Below, piece by piece: positions 8,397 to 15,361 of a DNA stretch of 25,000 nucleotides (the first letter of the stretch is position 1; each line of letters begins with the position of its first letter). Made by a program: the position numbers and the translations under genes. Source of the stretch: Symbiodinium natans. Lineage: Eukaryota > Sar > Dinophyceae > Suessiales > Symbiodiniaceae. The notes below the pieces were generated by a model. The model did not search any database and was not told the origin of the DNA. It was given only the letters and a program-made list of their open reading frames with translations. The stretch is taken from NCBI GenBank assembly GCA_905221605.1, contig CAJNDS010000067.1, positions 130,001 to 155,000 of the forward strand, written 5' to 3'.

Positions 8397-8961
8397 ATGA
8401 GCCCAACTTCTGTGAAGTCCTTGACCATGCAAGTAAGTAGGAACCCCAAACCCTAAACCCTCAACCCTAAACCCTCAACCCTAAACCCTAAACCCTAAAT
8501 CCTAAACCCTAAGCCCTAAACCCTAAACCCTAAACCCTAAACCCTAAACCCTGTGTTTCAGGTCCTTGAAGCGAAGCTCTTGCGATTGACTGGTGATTTC
8601 AGGTATCTGTGACGAAAGAAACCCGACTCAGGGGTTATCTTCGAAGCCTTCTTAACTTAAAGTACCTAAGCCCTAGCAACCCTCAGCCCAACCGAATGGA
8701 TGGGTTTAGGGTTTAGGGTTTAGGGTTTAGGGTTGGGTTTGGGGTTTAGGGTTTAGGGTTTAGGGTTTAGGGTTTAGGGTTTAGGGTTTAGGGTTTAGGG
8801 TTGTGTGCTTGGCTGATTTTGCGAAGTTTAATGCACACGTGCAAGCCAGGAATTTGTGTGCAGCATTGGCAAATATGGTCCCACTTGAATGCCCTAAACA
8901 TCATGCTCCATACTTGGCAGTTCATGGGTACTTCTATCCACAATTATACGTCTACCCCTAA
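8397..8961 (+). CDS. Three-exon gene model with telomere-repeat introns
   Basis: Proposed exons are 8397-8432, 8562-8602 and 8850-8961. ATG starts a 12-codon exon (MSPTSVKSLTMQ) followed by a GTAAGT donor at 8433. The next acceptor, GTGTTTCAG, ends at 8561, and exon 2 (VLEAKLLRLTGDF plus two bases) ends before GTATCT at 8603. Exon 3 begins after GCAAGCCAG; the split codon rejoins as AGG in a frame open to TAA at 8959-8961 (NLCAALANMVPLE near its start). The model gives 62 residues, not recognised. Intron 1 is mostly a CCCTAAA array; intron 2 contains a TTTAGGG array. Exon 3 could also use an earlier AG (8825-8826) in another frame. Seen: signals and phases. Inferred: that they are used. Confidence 0.32.
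8433..8561 (+). other. Putative 129-nt intron of telomere-like repeats
   Basis: It begins GTAAGTAGG, continues as CCCAAACCC and about 14 CCCTAAA-like units (8446-8552), and ends TGTGTTTCAG. Both ends match the GT-AG consensus closely. The repeat alone stops every frame within 21 bp, so splicing would be obligatory if the flanks are coding. Confidence 0.4.
8702..8804 (+). repeat. Telomere-like array, TTTAGGG x about 14
   Basis: Clean heptamers with one GGTTTGGGG variant near 8735; opposite orientation to the array in the preceding putative intron. Confidence 0.95.
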
Positions 8962-9042
8962 ACCCTAAACCCTAAACCCTAAACCCTAAACCCTAAACCC
9001 TAAACCCTAAACCCTAAACCCTAACCCTAAACCCTAAACCTT
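8956..9042 (-). repeat. Telomere-like array, CCCTAAA x about 12
   Basis: Clean heptamers, one 6-mer. Confidence 0.95.
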
Positions 9043-9205
9043 CTTAGAGGACTTCGGGAGCTAGTTGTTACTAAGTACAGCTAGAATGAAGTAGTGCCAT
9101 GTAGTACAGGAAACAGAAAAGGGGATCGACACTTTTGATCAATCTGGACCTACATGTAATCAAGGGCCCTGTAGGGCAGACGGTTTTAAGTGAAGTTTTG
9201 CGTCC

Positions 9206-9314
9206 CCAAACCCTAAACCCTAAACCCTAAACCCTAAACCCTAAACCCTAAACCCCAAACCCTAAACCCTAAACCCTAAACCCTAAACCCTAAACCCTAA
9301 ACCCTAAACCCTTT
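9206..9314 (-). repeat. Telomere-like array, CCCTAAA x about 15
   Basis: Clean heptamers with one CCCCAAA. The preceding island (9043-9205) holds CTACATGT and GGGCCCTGTAG near-palindromes and no gene. Confidence 0.95.
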
Positions 9315-9344
9315 ACGGCTCGGGGGCAGTTTTGGGTTGATAAG

Positions 9345-9454
9345 CCCAAAGGATCCATGTACCTATATAGTATGTTCTTGGGCCCTAAAGCTACTATATA
9401 GGAACCCCATTTAAGGCCCAAGTATATTCCATATAGGTACATGGATCCTTTGGG
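9345..9454. mobile_element. 110-bp inverted-repeat element with 3-bp flanking repeat
   Basis: Arms 9345-9384 and 9415-9454 are 40 bp each. The outer 24 bp (CCCAAAGGATCCATGTACC onward) are perfect inverted repeats and the inner parts differ at a few positions, both reaching TTGGGCC. AAG directly flanks both sides (9342-9344, 9455-9457), a possible 3-bp target duplication. Non-coding; a MITE or introner candidate. Confidence 0.75.
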
Positions 9455-9570
9455 AAGAGTCTTAAGGCTATTTCAGGGCATGGTCGGCTCATGCACCATG
9501 CCCTCGTGGGGACGGAGGGGGGCTAACAGCATGGAGTCCGGTTGCTTTATTATTATTTGTTTCACCCGCC
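9455..9570. other. Island after hairpin element
   Basis: GGCTATTTCAG near 9468-9478 resembles an acceptor and is followed by an open stretch (GMVGSCTMPSWGRRGANS). Weak. Confidence 0.25.
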
Positions 9571-9685
9571 GGGTTTAGGGTTTAGGGTTTAGGGTTTAGG
9601 GTTTAGGGTTTCAGGGTTTCAGGGTTTCAGGGTTTCAGGGTTTCAGGGTTTCAGGGTTTAGGGTTTAGGGTTTAGCGTGTTAAGG
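9571..9685 (+). repeat. TTTAGGG array with (TTTCAGGG)6 octamer block
   Basis: Five heptamers, then six TTTCAGGG octamers in a row (about 9609-9655), then heptamers again: a clean case of a single variant amplified in place. Confidence 0.95.
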
Positions 9686-9689
9686 TTTA

Positions 9690-9940
9690 GGGTTTAGAGA
9701 CGCTCGTGGCCCTGTCATGTGCGCGGACGGGCTGCCATAGCCGACCAGCATGTTCCAAAGCCCCGAAACCCATGGCGGGCGCCAGTTAGTCCTTAAGCCT
9801 CCACCTTAAATAACCCCAAAAACCACAAACATCCTAAGTACCCTAAGTACACCCTAAGTGCACCCTGATTACATCCGAAATGCACCCTAAACACCCCCTA
9901 GATCCCCTTAAATACCCCCCCTAAACCGTCTCTGTAAACG
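9690..9940. other. Island and decayed CCCTAAA/CCCTAAGT tract
   Basis: 9690-9800 is non-repeat and GC-rich (open reading TLVALSCARTGCHSRPA). 9800-9940 contains CCCTAAGTACA-type decamer-like units and CACCCTAA variants. No gene assigned. Confidence 0.4.
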
Positions 9941-9966
9941 TTTACAGGTAGTCCTTTCGAAGACTG

Positions 9967-10068
9967 ATGCGCCACCACTACACTGAGTTGGACCAAGAAG
10001 AAGCTCGTGGCGCCTGGCACATGTGGCAGAGGGAGCACCAGGAGGAGTTGGAGAGGGAACGGCCCTAA
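9967..10068 (+). CDS. Acidic/basic helical exon-like frame
   Basis: Thirty-three codons from ATG to a TAA that is the first unit of a CCCTAAA-like tract. Composition is strongly non-random: charged, Glu-, Gln- and His-rich with no repeats (TELDQEEARGAWHMWQREHQ, then EELERER), as in a coiled-coil or helical linker. TTTCGAAG just upstream could be an acceptor. It is one of the more convincing exon fragments; product unknown. Confidence 0.35.
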   Translation: MRHHYTELDQEEARGAWHMWQREHQEELERERP

Positions 10069-10143
10069 ACCCCAAAGCCCTAAACCCTAAACCGCAAACC
10101 CCAAACCCTCAACCCTAAACCCTACTCTGAATACGTACCCCCG

Positions 10144-10174
<31 letters not shown>

Positions 10175-10200
10175 CCCCCCCCTCCGCCAAAAAAAACAAA
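10066..10200. repeat. CCCTAAA-like units and 30-nt poly-C tract
   Basis: Variant heptamers to about 10130, then a C run of about 30 near 10143-10171 followed by CTCC-interrupted C runs. Confidence 0.9.
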
Positions 10201-10207
10201 AAGCTCA

Positions 10208-10233
10208 GGTCTGCTGCTATGTTCGAGTTCTCT
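10208..10233 (+). other. Possible micro-exon
   Basis: AAAAAGCTCAG precedes GTCTGCTGCTATG..., and TCTCTG|GTGAGG resembles a donor. Reading across gives KNKKLRSAAMFEFS in an alternative frame. Only the splice-like edges support it. Confidence 0.15.
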
Positions 10234-10289
10234 GGTGAGGCCCCACGTTGCTGAGCTCCGAGTGAGATGTGTTTGGGGCTAGTGAAGGC

Positions 10290-10376
10290 TAGGGCTTAGG
10301 GTTTAGGGTTTGGGGTTTGGGGTCTGGGGTTTGGGATTTAGGGTGTAGGGTTTTTGGGTTTTAGGGCTTAGGGCTT
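10290..10376 (+). repeat. Decayed TTTAGGG-like tract
   Basis: TTTAGGG, TTTGGGG and GCTTAGGG units. Confidence 0.85.
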
Positions 10377-10541
10377 AAAGGCCGTTTGGTTGATGAAGCT
10401 GCGGTGGGTGTAGCTTGCTTTTGTTTGGGGCCTTGCGTTTTGTTGACTCAGCCCTCTTGTCTTGGACTATGGCCAACCGACACTTTGGGCGCGTATACTA
10501 CAAGCGATACTCTACTCTCGATTGGGGCCTTTTATTCCTAA
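10377..10541 (+). CDS. 54-codon open island, unknown
   Basis: The island between a G-tract and a C-array is open end to end in one frame (GRLVDEAAVGVACFC at the start). In another frame, TTGACTCAG at 10441-10450 is followed by an ATG stretch (MANRHFGRVYYKRYSTLDWG) that also looks protein-like. I cannot decide between them; at most one is real. Confidence 0.25.
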   Translation, partial: KGRLVDEAAVGVACFCLGPCVLLTQPSCLGLWPTDTLGAYTTSDTLLSIGAFYS

Positions 10542-10611
10542 ACCCTAAACCCTAAACCCTAAACCCTAAACCCTAAACCCTAAACCCTAAACCCTAAACC
10601 CTAAACCCTAG
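10539..10611 (-). repeat. Telomere-like array, CCCTAAA x 10
   Basis: Perfect heptamers. Confidence 0.96.
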
Positions 10612-10726
10612 TAGAGTTTCGGACCTTTTGGATGCAACACCCTTGTACTGCCTCCGAACAGGCCGCGTGCTACAGTTGAGAAGTGCTCGTTGGAAGGGCA
10701 GGCCGTTAATCCCTACTGGTCCTTAG
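10610..10726 (+). CDS. 38-codon exon-like frame interrupted by hairpin element
   Basis: The frame runs from the array edge (SRVSDLLDATPLYCLRTGRV) through a basic stretch to a TAG at 10724-10726, which lies inside the left arm of the inverted-repeat element at 10714. If this was an exon, the element cut into it or supplied its end. Unknown product. Confidence 0.27.
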   Translation, partial: SRVSDLLDATPLYCLRTGRVLQLRSARWKGRPLIPTGP

Positions 10727-10810
10727 TAGAGAATCAGGGATTGAGGTACCCTATGGAAGCTTTTAAAGGGTATGTATAGGGAGATATAGTTGACTACTTA
10801 AGAACCAGTA
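10714..10810. mobile_element. Inverted-repeat element, family B copy 1
   Basis: TACTGGTCCTTAGTAG at the left pairs with CTACTTAAGAACCAGTA at the right. The core GGGATTGAGGTACCCTAT...TTAAAGGGTAT...AGATATAG aligns with the core of the element at 16526. About 97 bp, non-coding. Confidence 0.6.
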
Positions 10811-10857
10811 TGAAGAACCAAGATGCAAGAACCCTAAACCCTAAACACCCTAAACCT

Positions 10858-10977
10858 GAGCCCCGAAGTTCTTCATGCACCCAAGCTGAAAGTTCGTGGG
10901 AGGTGATCCAGGATGATGTGGATGGCTCAAGAACATGCTCTGACAGGTGGCAAGGGGAGGGCAGGTCTGATCCCTAA
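10858..10977 (+). CDS. 39-codon exon-like frame, acidic/serine-rich
   Basis: Open from a short CCCTAAA tract to TAA at 10975-10977. It reads CTQAESSWEVIQDDVDGSRT in the middle, a hydrophilic, non-repeat composition typical of real protein. No start codon; no recognised family. Confidence 0.3.
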   Translation, partial: EPRSSSCTQAESSWEVIQDDVDGSRTCSDRWQGEGRSDP

Positions 10978-10984
10978 GCACTAC

Positions 10985-11165
10985 AGACCCTACCCTCCGA
11001 AACCCAAAACCCATAAACCCTGAAACCTTGGTCAACCCCAAACCCTAAACCCTAAACCCGAAACCCGAAACCCGAAACCCGAAACCCGAAACCCTAAACC
11101 CTAAACCCTAAACCCAGAGGGCTAGAACCCTAAACCCTATACCCTAAACCCTAAACCCTAAACCT
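10985..11165 (-). repeat. CCCTAAA array with (CCCGAAA)5 block
   Basis: Decayed units, then five CCCGAAA heptamers in a row (about 11057-11092) within CCCTAAA units, then a short interruption and more CCCTAAA. Confidence 0.93.
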
Positions 11166-11488
11166 TGAACCGGCTTTGGGTTTGCAGGGCTCGTATAGGG
11201 CTTCACCCCCTCCCCCCCCGGCCCCGTTTACGGTTCAGGGCTTATGTGGGCTTAATCAAGGCTTCATGCTCCTGCAAAAAAAGCGCGATTTAGTCGCTCG
11301 CTTGGCGTTCACGCCCTAAACACTACCACTTTAGACCCTAAATCATTGAACCCGCACATAGAGGTCTTTCGGATTTACAGGTTAGGGTACGTGCAACCTC
11401 CGACCAAACCCTCAACCCCAAACTCTAAGCCCCAAACCCCAAGCCCTAAACCACCAAACCCTATACCCAAAGCCCCAAGCCCCAAGCC
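11166..11488. other. Island plus decayed CCCTAAA/CCCCAAG tract
   Basis: CTTTGGGTTTGCAG near 11172-11187 resembles an acceptor. An ATG frame at 11266-11319 reads MLLQKKRDLVARLAFTP and stops. 11400-11488 is decayed C-rich telomere-like sequence. Confidence 0.35.
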
Positions 11489-11611
11489 CTAAGCATCATA
11501 CCACATGATAGTTCAGCACCCAAAGTCATCCTGGAGCTGACTTTCCAAGCCAGGGAGGTTCAGAGCCGACCTAGAGCTAGGGGTTTCGGGTTGGGGTTGG
11601 ACTTTACTTAG
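11489..11611 (+). CDS. Exon-like open frame, unknown
   Basis: About 40 codons open to a TAG in the following TTTAGGG-like tract. The core SSAPKVILELTFQAREVQSR is protein-like with no repeat character. No start codon. Confidence 0.28.
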   Translation, partial: LSIIPHDSSAPKVILELTFQAREVQSRPRARGFGLGLDFT

Positions 11612-11640
11612 GGTTTTAGGGCTTAGGTTATTTCAGGCAA

Positions 11641-12150
11641 TGGCCTCTTTATGAAGGGGTAACTGTCAAAATGGCCCGTAACAGAAACAGATTTGGGAAG
11701 AGATTCCGTAAATATTTTTAGGGTTCAGGAAATTGGGACCCCCGCAGGCCCGTGACAGAAACAGATTTGGGAAGAGACTCCGTAAATATTTTCAGGGTTC
11801 AGGTTTAGGAACCCGGCCAAAGCTGAAAGAGGCCACCTGCCACAACCACCCCCCCAAGCGCATGTTTGAGTAGGGGCCAAAGCTGAAAGAGGCCACCTGC
11901 CACAAGTGGTCTTTCGCCCAAAGTCCTGTACCTAAAGAGGGCACCCCCCCTGAATGTCCAAAGCACATGTTTGAGTAGGGGGGGCCAAAGCTGAAAGAGG
12001 CCACCTGCCACAAGTGGGCTTTCGCCCACAGTCCTGTAACTAAAGAGGCCACCCCCCTGGCCTCTTTATGAAGGGGTGACTGTCAAAATGGCCCGTAACA
12101 GTAACAGATTTGGGAAGAGATTTGGGAAGAGATTCCGTAAATATGTTGTA
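11641..12150 (+). repeat. Three dispersed direct repeats near the left end
   Basis: GGCCCGTAACAGAAACAG-ATTTGGGAAGAGATTCCGTAAATAT occurs at about 11671-11720, 11748-11790 and 12090-12145. Two copies (11640, 12058) include the upstream TGGCCTCTTTATGAAGGGGT. The third carries an internal GATTTGGGAAGA duplication. Confidence 0.85.
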
Positions 12151-12387
12151 TTTGAGTGTGGACATTGAAGAGGGCTGGCCTCTTTAGTTACAGGGCTTTG
12201 GGCAAAACCCAGCTGTGGCGGGTGGCCTCTTTCAGTTTTGGCCCCTTTTGTTCAAATACATGTTTTGGACATTCAAGGGGGGTGGCCTGTTTAGCCACAT
12301 GACTTTGGGCGAAAGCCCAGTTGTGGCGGGTGGCCTCTTTCAGCTTTGGCACCTTTTGCTCAAATATGTGTTTTGGACATTGAGGCC
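11805..12387. repeat. About 110-bp modules in opposite orientations
   Basis: On the minus strand GGCCAAAGCTGAAAGAGGCC begins at 11815, 11875 and 11983. On the plus strand, the same module (GGCCTCTTTCAGCTTTGGC, TTTGGGCGAAAGCCCA hairpin, ATGTTTTGGACATT) occurs twice at about 12178-12289 and 12290-12387. The two sets face each other around 12060-12175. The open frames on both strands here simply follow the repeat. Confidence 0.85.
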
Positions 12388-12950
12388 GGGCAACACATTT
12401 CCTAAAGTAGTTAGTGTCGTTTTGGTGACCAGAGCCGGGCGACACATTTCCTATAGTAGTTAGTTGTTTTAGTGGCCAAAACCGGGCGACACATTTCCTA
12501 AACTAGTTAGTCGTTTCTGTGGCCAAAGCCGGGCGACACATTTCCTAAAGTAGTTAGTCGTTTTAGTGGCCAAAACCGGGCGACACAATTCCTAAAGTAG
12601 TTAATCGTTTTAGTGGCCAAAGCCGGGCGACACATTTCCTAAAGTAGTTAGTGTCGTGTTAGTGACCAAAGCCGGGCGACATTTTTTCCTAAAGTAGTTA
12701 GTCGTTTTTGAGACCAAAACCGGGCGACACATTTCCTAAACTAGTTCGTCGCTTTAGTGACCAAAACCGGGCGACACATGTCCTAAAGTAGTTAGTCGTT
12801 TTGGTGACCAAAACCGGGCGTCACATGTCCTAAAGTAGTTAGTCGCTTTAGTGACCAAAGCTGGGCGACACATTTCCTAAAGTAGTTAGTCGTTTTAGTG
12901 ACCAAAGCCGGGCGAAAATTTTCTTAAACTACTTAGTCGTTTTAGTGACG
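12388..12950 (+). repeat. 47-bp satellite, 12 copies
   Basis: The anchor CCGGGCGACACATTTCCTAA recurs with start-to-start spacings of 49, 47, 47, 47, 47, 49, 48, 47, 47, 47 and 47 bp. Copies differ by a few substitutions. The 3' half GTAGTTAGTCGTTTTAGTGA is the most constant part. No coding frame. Confidence 0.95.
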
Positions 12951-13157
12951 ATGTTTCACCTCTTGTCTATTGTTGCTAAGCGGAAAAATGCTTTTACAAA
13001 AAACAAGAAAGCTGAAAACAACTACAAAACCCTAGACAAGGTAGTCTTTCAACTTTTTGGCCACCCCTATTTTTGGTTGTGCGCTGTGCGTTCCGCCCCC
13101 CCCCCCCCAGGTATCCCACCCCCCCATGGTCTACAGTCTCCCCTAAACCAAGCCTAA
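12951..13157 (+). CDS. 68-codon ATG frame inside the element, unknown
   Basis: It starts at ATG 12951 right after the satellite and ends at TAA 13155-13157. The first 45 residues come from non-repeat, A-rich DNA and are basic (SIVAKRKNAFTKNKKAENNY) with an aromatic patch (FGHPYFWLC). The last 20 derive from a poly-C tract and telomere-like units (PPPPGIPPP). The only non-repetitive frame of any length in the element. It is not a recognisable transposase. Confidence 0.25.
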   Translation: MFHLLSIVAKRKNAFTKNKKAENNYKTLDKVVFQLFGHPYFWLCAVRSAPPPPGIPPPHGLQSPLNQA

Positions 13158-13262
13158 ACCCTAAACCCTAAACCCTTATATAACCCTAAACCCTACACCC
13201 TAAACCCTAAACCCCTAAACCCCTAAGCCCTAAACCGTAAACCCTAAACCCTAACCCCTAAA
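13095..13262 (-). repeat. Poly-C tract and CCCTAAA array inside the element
   Basis: A C run of about 14 ends in AGG (13097-13112). From 13143, CCCTAAA-like units with variants continue to 13262. Confidence 0.9.
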
Positions 13263-13432
13263 TCCTAGGCGGGGGGGGGGTCCCGTGGTGGTGGTGGTGG
13301 TGGTCCCGTGGTGGTGGTGGTCCTGTGGTGGTGGTCCGGGGTGGTGGTCCGTGGTGGTGGTCCGTGGTGGTGGTCTGTGGTGGCAGTGGTGGTGGGGAGG
13401 TGGGGGCGGGGGGCGGGGGGCCGCCGGGGCGC
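13263..13432 (+). repeat. GGT/GTG microsatellite and G-rich tract
   Basis: (GTG)n and GGTCC(GT)GGT repeats, then GGGGGCGGGGGGCGGGGGG. It produces long but meaningless Val/Trp-rich or Pro/His-rich frames on both strands. Strong potential for G-quadruplex structure. Confidence 0.95.
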
Positions 13433-13469
13433 AACCATACATAGGCCGTGCAAGAAACTCAAGGACACG

Positions 13470-13690
13470 GTTGAGGGTTTGGGGGTTTAGGGTTTTGGGG
13501 TTTCACAGGGTTCGGGCCAAAGCCCGACACAAAACACCCTAACCCCCAAAACCTTAAGGGTTTCGGATTTAGGTTTAGTTTAGGGTTTAGGCTGGGTGTT
13601 TTAGGGTTTGGCTTTAGGGTTTTGAAGATTAGGGTTGTCTAGAAGTTTAGCTGGTTTGGGGCTGTTTAGGGTTTAGAAGCTTTGGTTTGG
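13470..13690 (+). repeat. Decayed TTTAGGG-like tract
   Basis: TTTAGGG, TTTTGGGG and TTTAGCTGG-type units. Confidence 0.8.
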
Positions 13691-13777
13691 GCCTTGAGGG
13701 CTATATTGTTTATTCTGGGAGTGGACTCGGGGGGACTTACTGGAAGGTATTTTATTATTAGGTTGTATTCATTTCAG

Positions 13778-13812
13778 AGGCCATGAAAGAGGAGGCCCTG
13801 GAACAGTTCTAG
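13778..13812 (+). other. Possible terminal exon after strong acceptor
   Basis: GGTTGTATTCATTTCAG (to 13777) is a strong 3' splice-like site. The next bases read EAMKEEALEQF and a TAG. However, GCCCTGGAACAGTTCTAG, which encodes the end, is also the repeated palindromic word of the next feature, so coding may be accidental. Confidence 0.2.
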
Positions 13813-13996
13813 TCATGTTCCGGGTACCGTCAAAAAGTGTGCAAAACAACATGCCCTGGAACAGTTCTAGTCTGTTCCGGAGCAGAAAACCAGGCCCCGG
13901 AACAGTTCCAGAACAGTTCCGGAACAGTTCCGCTTTGTTTCGGGATTTTGCCCCAAAAACGTACGCCCTGGAACTGTTCTAGTTTGTTCTGGAGCA
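13794..13996. repeat. Cluster of GGAACAGTTC palindromic words
   Basis: GGAACAGTTC(T/C) begins at 13799, 13858, 13899 and 13921, with AGAACAGTTCC at 13910 and GGAACTGTTCTAG at 13970. Three copies are followed by an inverted half-site (GGAACAG-TTCTAGT-CTGTTCC). The layout resembles a protein-binding site cluster or decayed small hairpins. Confidence 0.8.
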
Positions 13997-13997
13997 T

Positions 13998-14225
13998 ATG
14001 AAAACAAGGTTGTTTTTTTCTTATTATCTTCTGTTGTTTTTTTATATTTTTTTCATATTTGCTATGCTGTTATTTTGTGATATATATATATATATGTACA
14101 TATTTCATTGTTATATTGCTGTATTGTTATCTTGTTGTATTGGTATCTTGTTATCTTGTTATTTTGTTATATTGCTATATTGTTATACTGCTGTATTGTG
14201 TTTTTACTGTCATAGTATTCTATTC
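13998..14225 (+). repeat. AT-rich TTGTTAT/TTGCTGTAT low-complexity tract
   Basis: T runs, a (TA)n run near 14080-14094 and imperfect 7-10-bp units TTGTTAT, TTGCTAT and TTGTTATC. The long Phe/Leu/Tyr-rich forward frame here is a composition artefact. Confidence 0.9.
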
Positions 14226-14268
14226 TTCATAAATCATAAAATGACATTATTCACAACGTGGACATTTT

Positions 14269-14926
14269 CCTCAGGGGACAAAGAGTCTCTAAAGGAGTTC
14301 CAAGGTCTAGAAGTCTATAGCTTGTATAGGCTATAGGCCTATCCTGCCTCTCCATTCGGGATGACGGAAGCCTTCTCCGGCGCGCTTTTGGCTCACGAAA
14401 GTGCGCTGGGGAGGGTTTTCGTGGCTCAGGGACAGAGGGGATCCAAAAGGAGTTCTATAGTCTAAGTGTCTATAGCCTATATTGGCTACAGGCAATAGGT
14501 CCCTACTGCCTCTCCTTTCGGGATGACGAAAACCCTCTCCGGCGCACTTTTGGCTCACGAAATTGCGCCGGAGAGGGTTTTGTGGCTCAGGGGACAGAGG
14601 GGATCCAAGTTCTATAGTCTATGGCTATAGGTCTATCCTGCCTGTCCCATTTTGGATGACGATAAAAACCCTCTCCGGCGCACTTTTGGCTCACGAAAGT
14701 GCGCCGGGGAGGGTTTTTGTGGCTCAGGGGACAGAGGGGATCCAAGTTCTATAGTCTATGGCTATAGGTCTATCCTGCCTCTCCATTTTGGATGACGATG
14801 AAAACCCTCGCCGGCGCACTTCTGGCTCACGAAAGTGCGCGGGGGAGGGTTTTTGTGGCTCAGGGGACAGAGGGGATCCAGGTTCTATAGCCTATGGCTA
14901 TAGGTCTATCCTGCCTCTCCATTTTT
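14269..14926 (+). repeat. Tandem array of about 136-bp hairpin units
   Basis: The word GGCTCACGAAA recurs near 14390, 14552, 14688 and 14824 (spacings about 162, 136, 136). Each unit holds an AACCCTCTCCGGCGCACTTT stem, the loop TGGCTCACGA and the complementary AAGTGCGCCGGAGAGGGTTT-like arm, then TGGCTCAGGGGACAGAGGGG and ATCCAAGTTCTATAGTCTAT. Compensated changes between copies keep most of the stem. Frames on both strands follow the repeat. Confidence 0.93.
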
Positions 14927-15166
14927 GATTGCCACTGACACACCAAAGAGGCTATTGCCTCGTTTCGGCCTAATGATTGCCACTCACACACCAAAGCGGC
15001 CATTGCCTCGTTTCGGCCCAATGATTGCCACTCACACACCAAAGAGGCCAGCGCCTCGTTTCGGCCCAATGGTTGCCACTCACGTAGCAAAGAGGCCATT
15101 GCCTCGTTTTGGCCCAATGATTGCCACTCACGCACCAAAAAGGCCATTGCCTCGTTTCGGCCCAAT
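14927..15166 (-). repeat. 48-bp tandem array, 5 copies, open on both strands
   Basis: Five exact 48-bp periods starting at 14927, 14975, 15023, 15071 and 15119. As 48 is 16 codons, each strand has an unbroken frame. Minus strand repeats a 16-residue unit near LGRNEAMASLVCEWQS; plus strand repeats THTPKRPLPRFGPMIA. The minus frame starts at an ATG (15172-15174) and continues to 14860. Could be a repeat protein or a satellite that happens to be open. Confidence 0.93.
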
Positions 15167-15182
15167 GAACTCACAGGTACAA

Positions 15183-15300
15183 TTTACAGGATTTGCGACG
15201 TGATTTGCTACATGCCCCGTTCCATTTACAGGATTTGCGACGTGATTTGCTACATGCCCGTTTCATTTACAGGATTTGCGCCGTGATTTCCTACATGCCT
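15183..15300 (+). repeat. About 41-bp tandem array, 3 copies
   Basis: TTTACAGGATTTGCG-CGTGATTT-CTACATGCC begins at 15183, 15225 and 15266 (spacing 42 and 41). Each copy carries TTTACAGG, an acceptor-like word, probably without meaning. Confidence 0.92.
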
Positions 15301-15361
15301 TTTCCCCTCCCATGCCCCCAGATATGTAGCTGACAGTCAAAGAGGCCATTGCCTGAAATAA

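Larger units (their letters stand above)
11628..15361. mobile_element. Putative 3.7-kb non-autonomous DNA transposon
   Basis: The sequences at 11628-11650 and 15339-15361 are perfect 23-bp inverted repeats, starting TTATTTCAGGCAATGG and ending CCATTGCCTGAAATAA. The 8-bp word GGCTTAGG directly flanks both ends (11620-11627, 15362-15369). Eight-bp target duplications are typical of hAT, P and Merlin-type transposons. The interior is nearly all tandem or inverted repeats with no transposase-like frame, so mobilisation in trans would be needed. Caution: the flanks are TTTAGGG-like, so an 8-bp match is less surprising than in random DNA. Confidence 0.6.

Noticed and set aside
8142-8432. One long gene in a single phase with recoded stops
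   Set aside because: Three stops (TGA, TAA, TGA) over about 97 codons is close to the random rate, so no recoding needs to be assumed.
13251-13542. Pro/His- and Val/Trp-rich frames
   Set aside because: Translations of a GGT microsatellite on both strands.
13998-14336. 112-codon Phe/Leu-rich membrane protein
   Set aside because: Comes from an AT-rich TTGTTAT low-complexity tract and the first unit of the next array.
14331-14754. Genes on either strand within the hairpin array
   Set aside because: Frames follow the 136-bp unit and break where its length changes.
12388-15166. CRISPR-like repeat-spacer array
   Set aside because: The repeats are head-to-tail without variable spacers, in a eukaryote-like setting.
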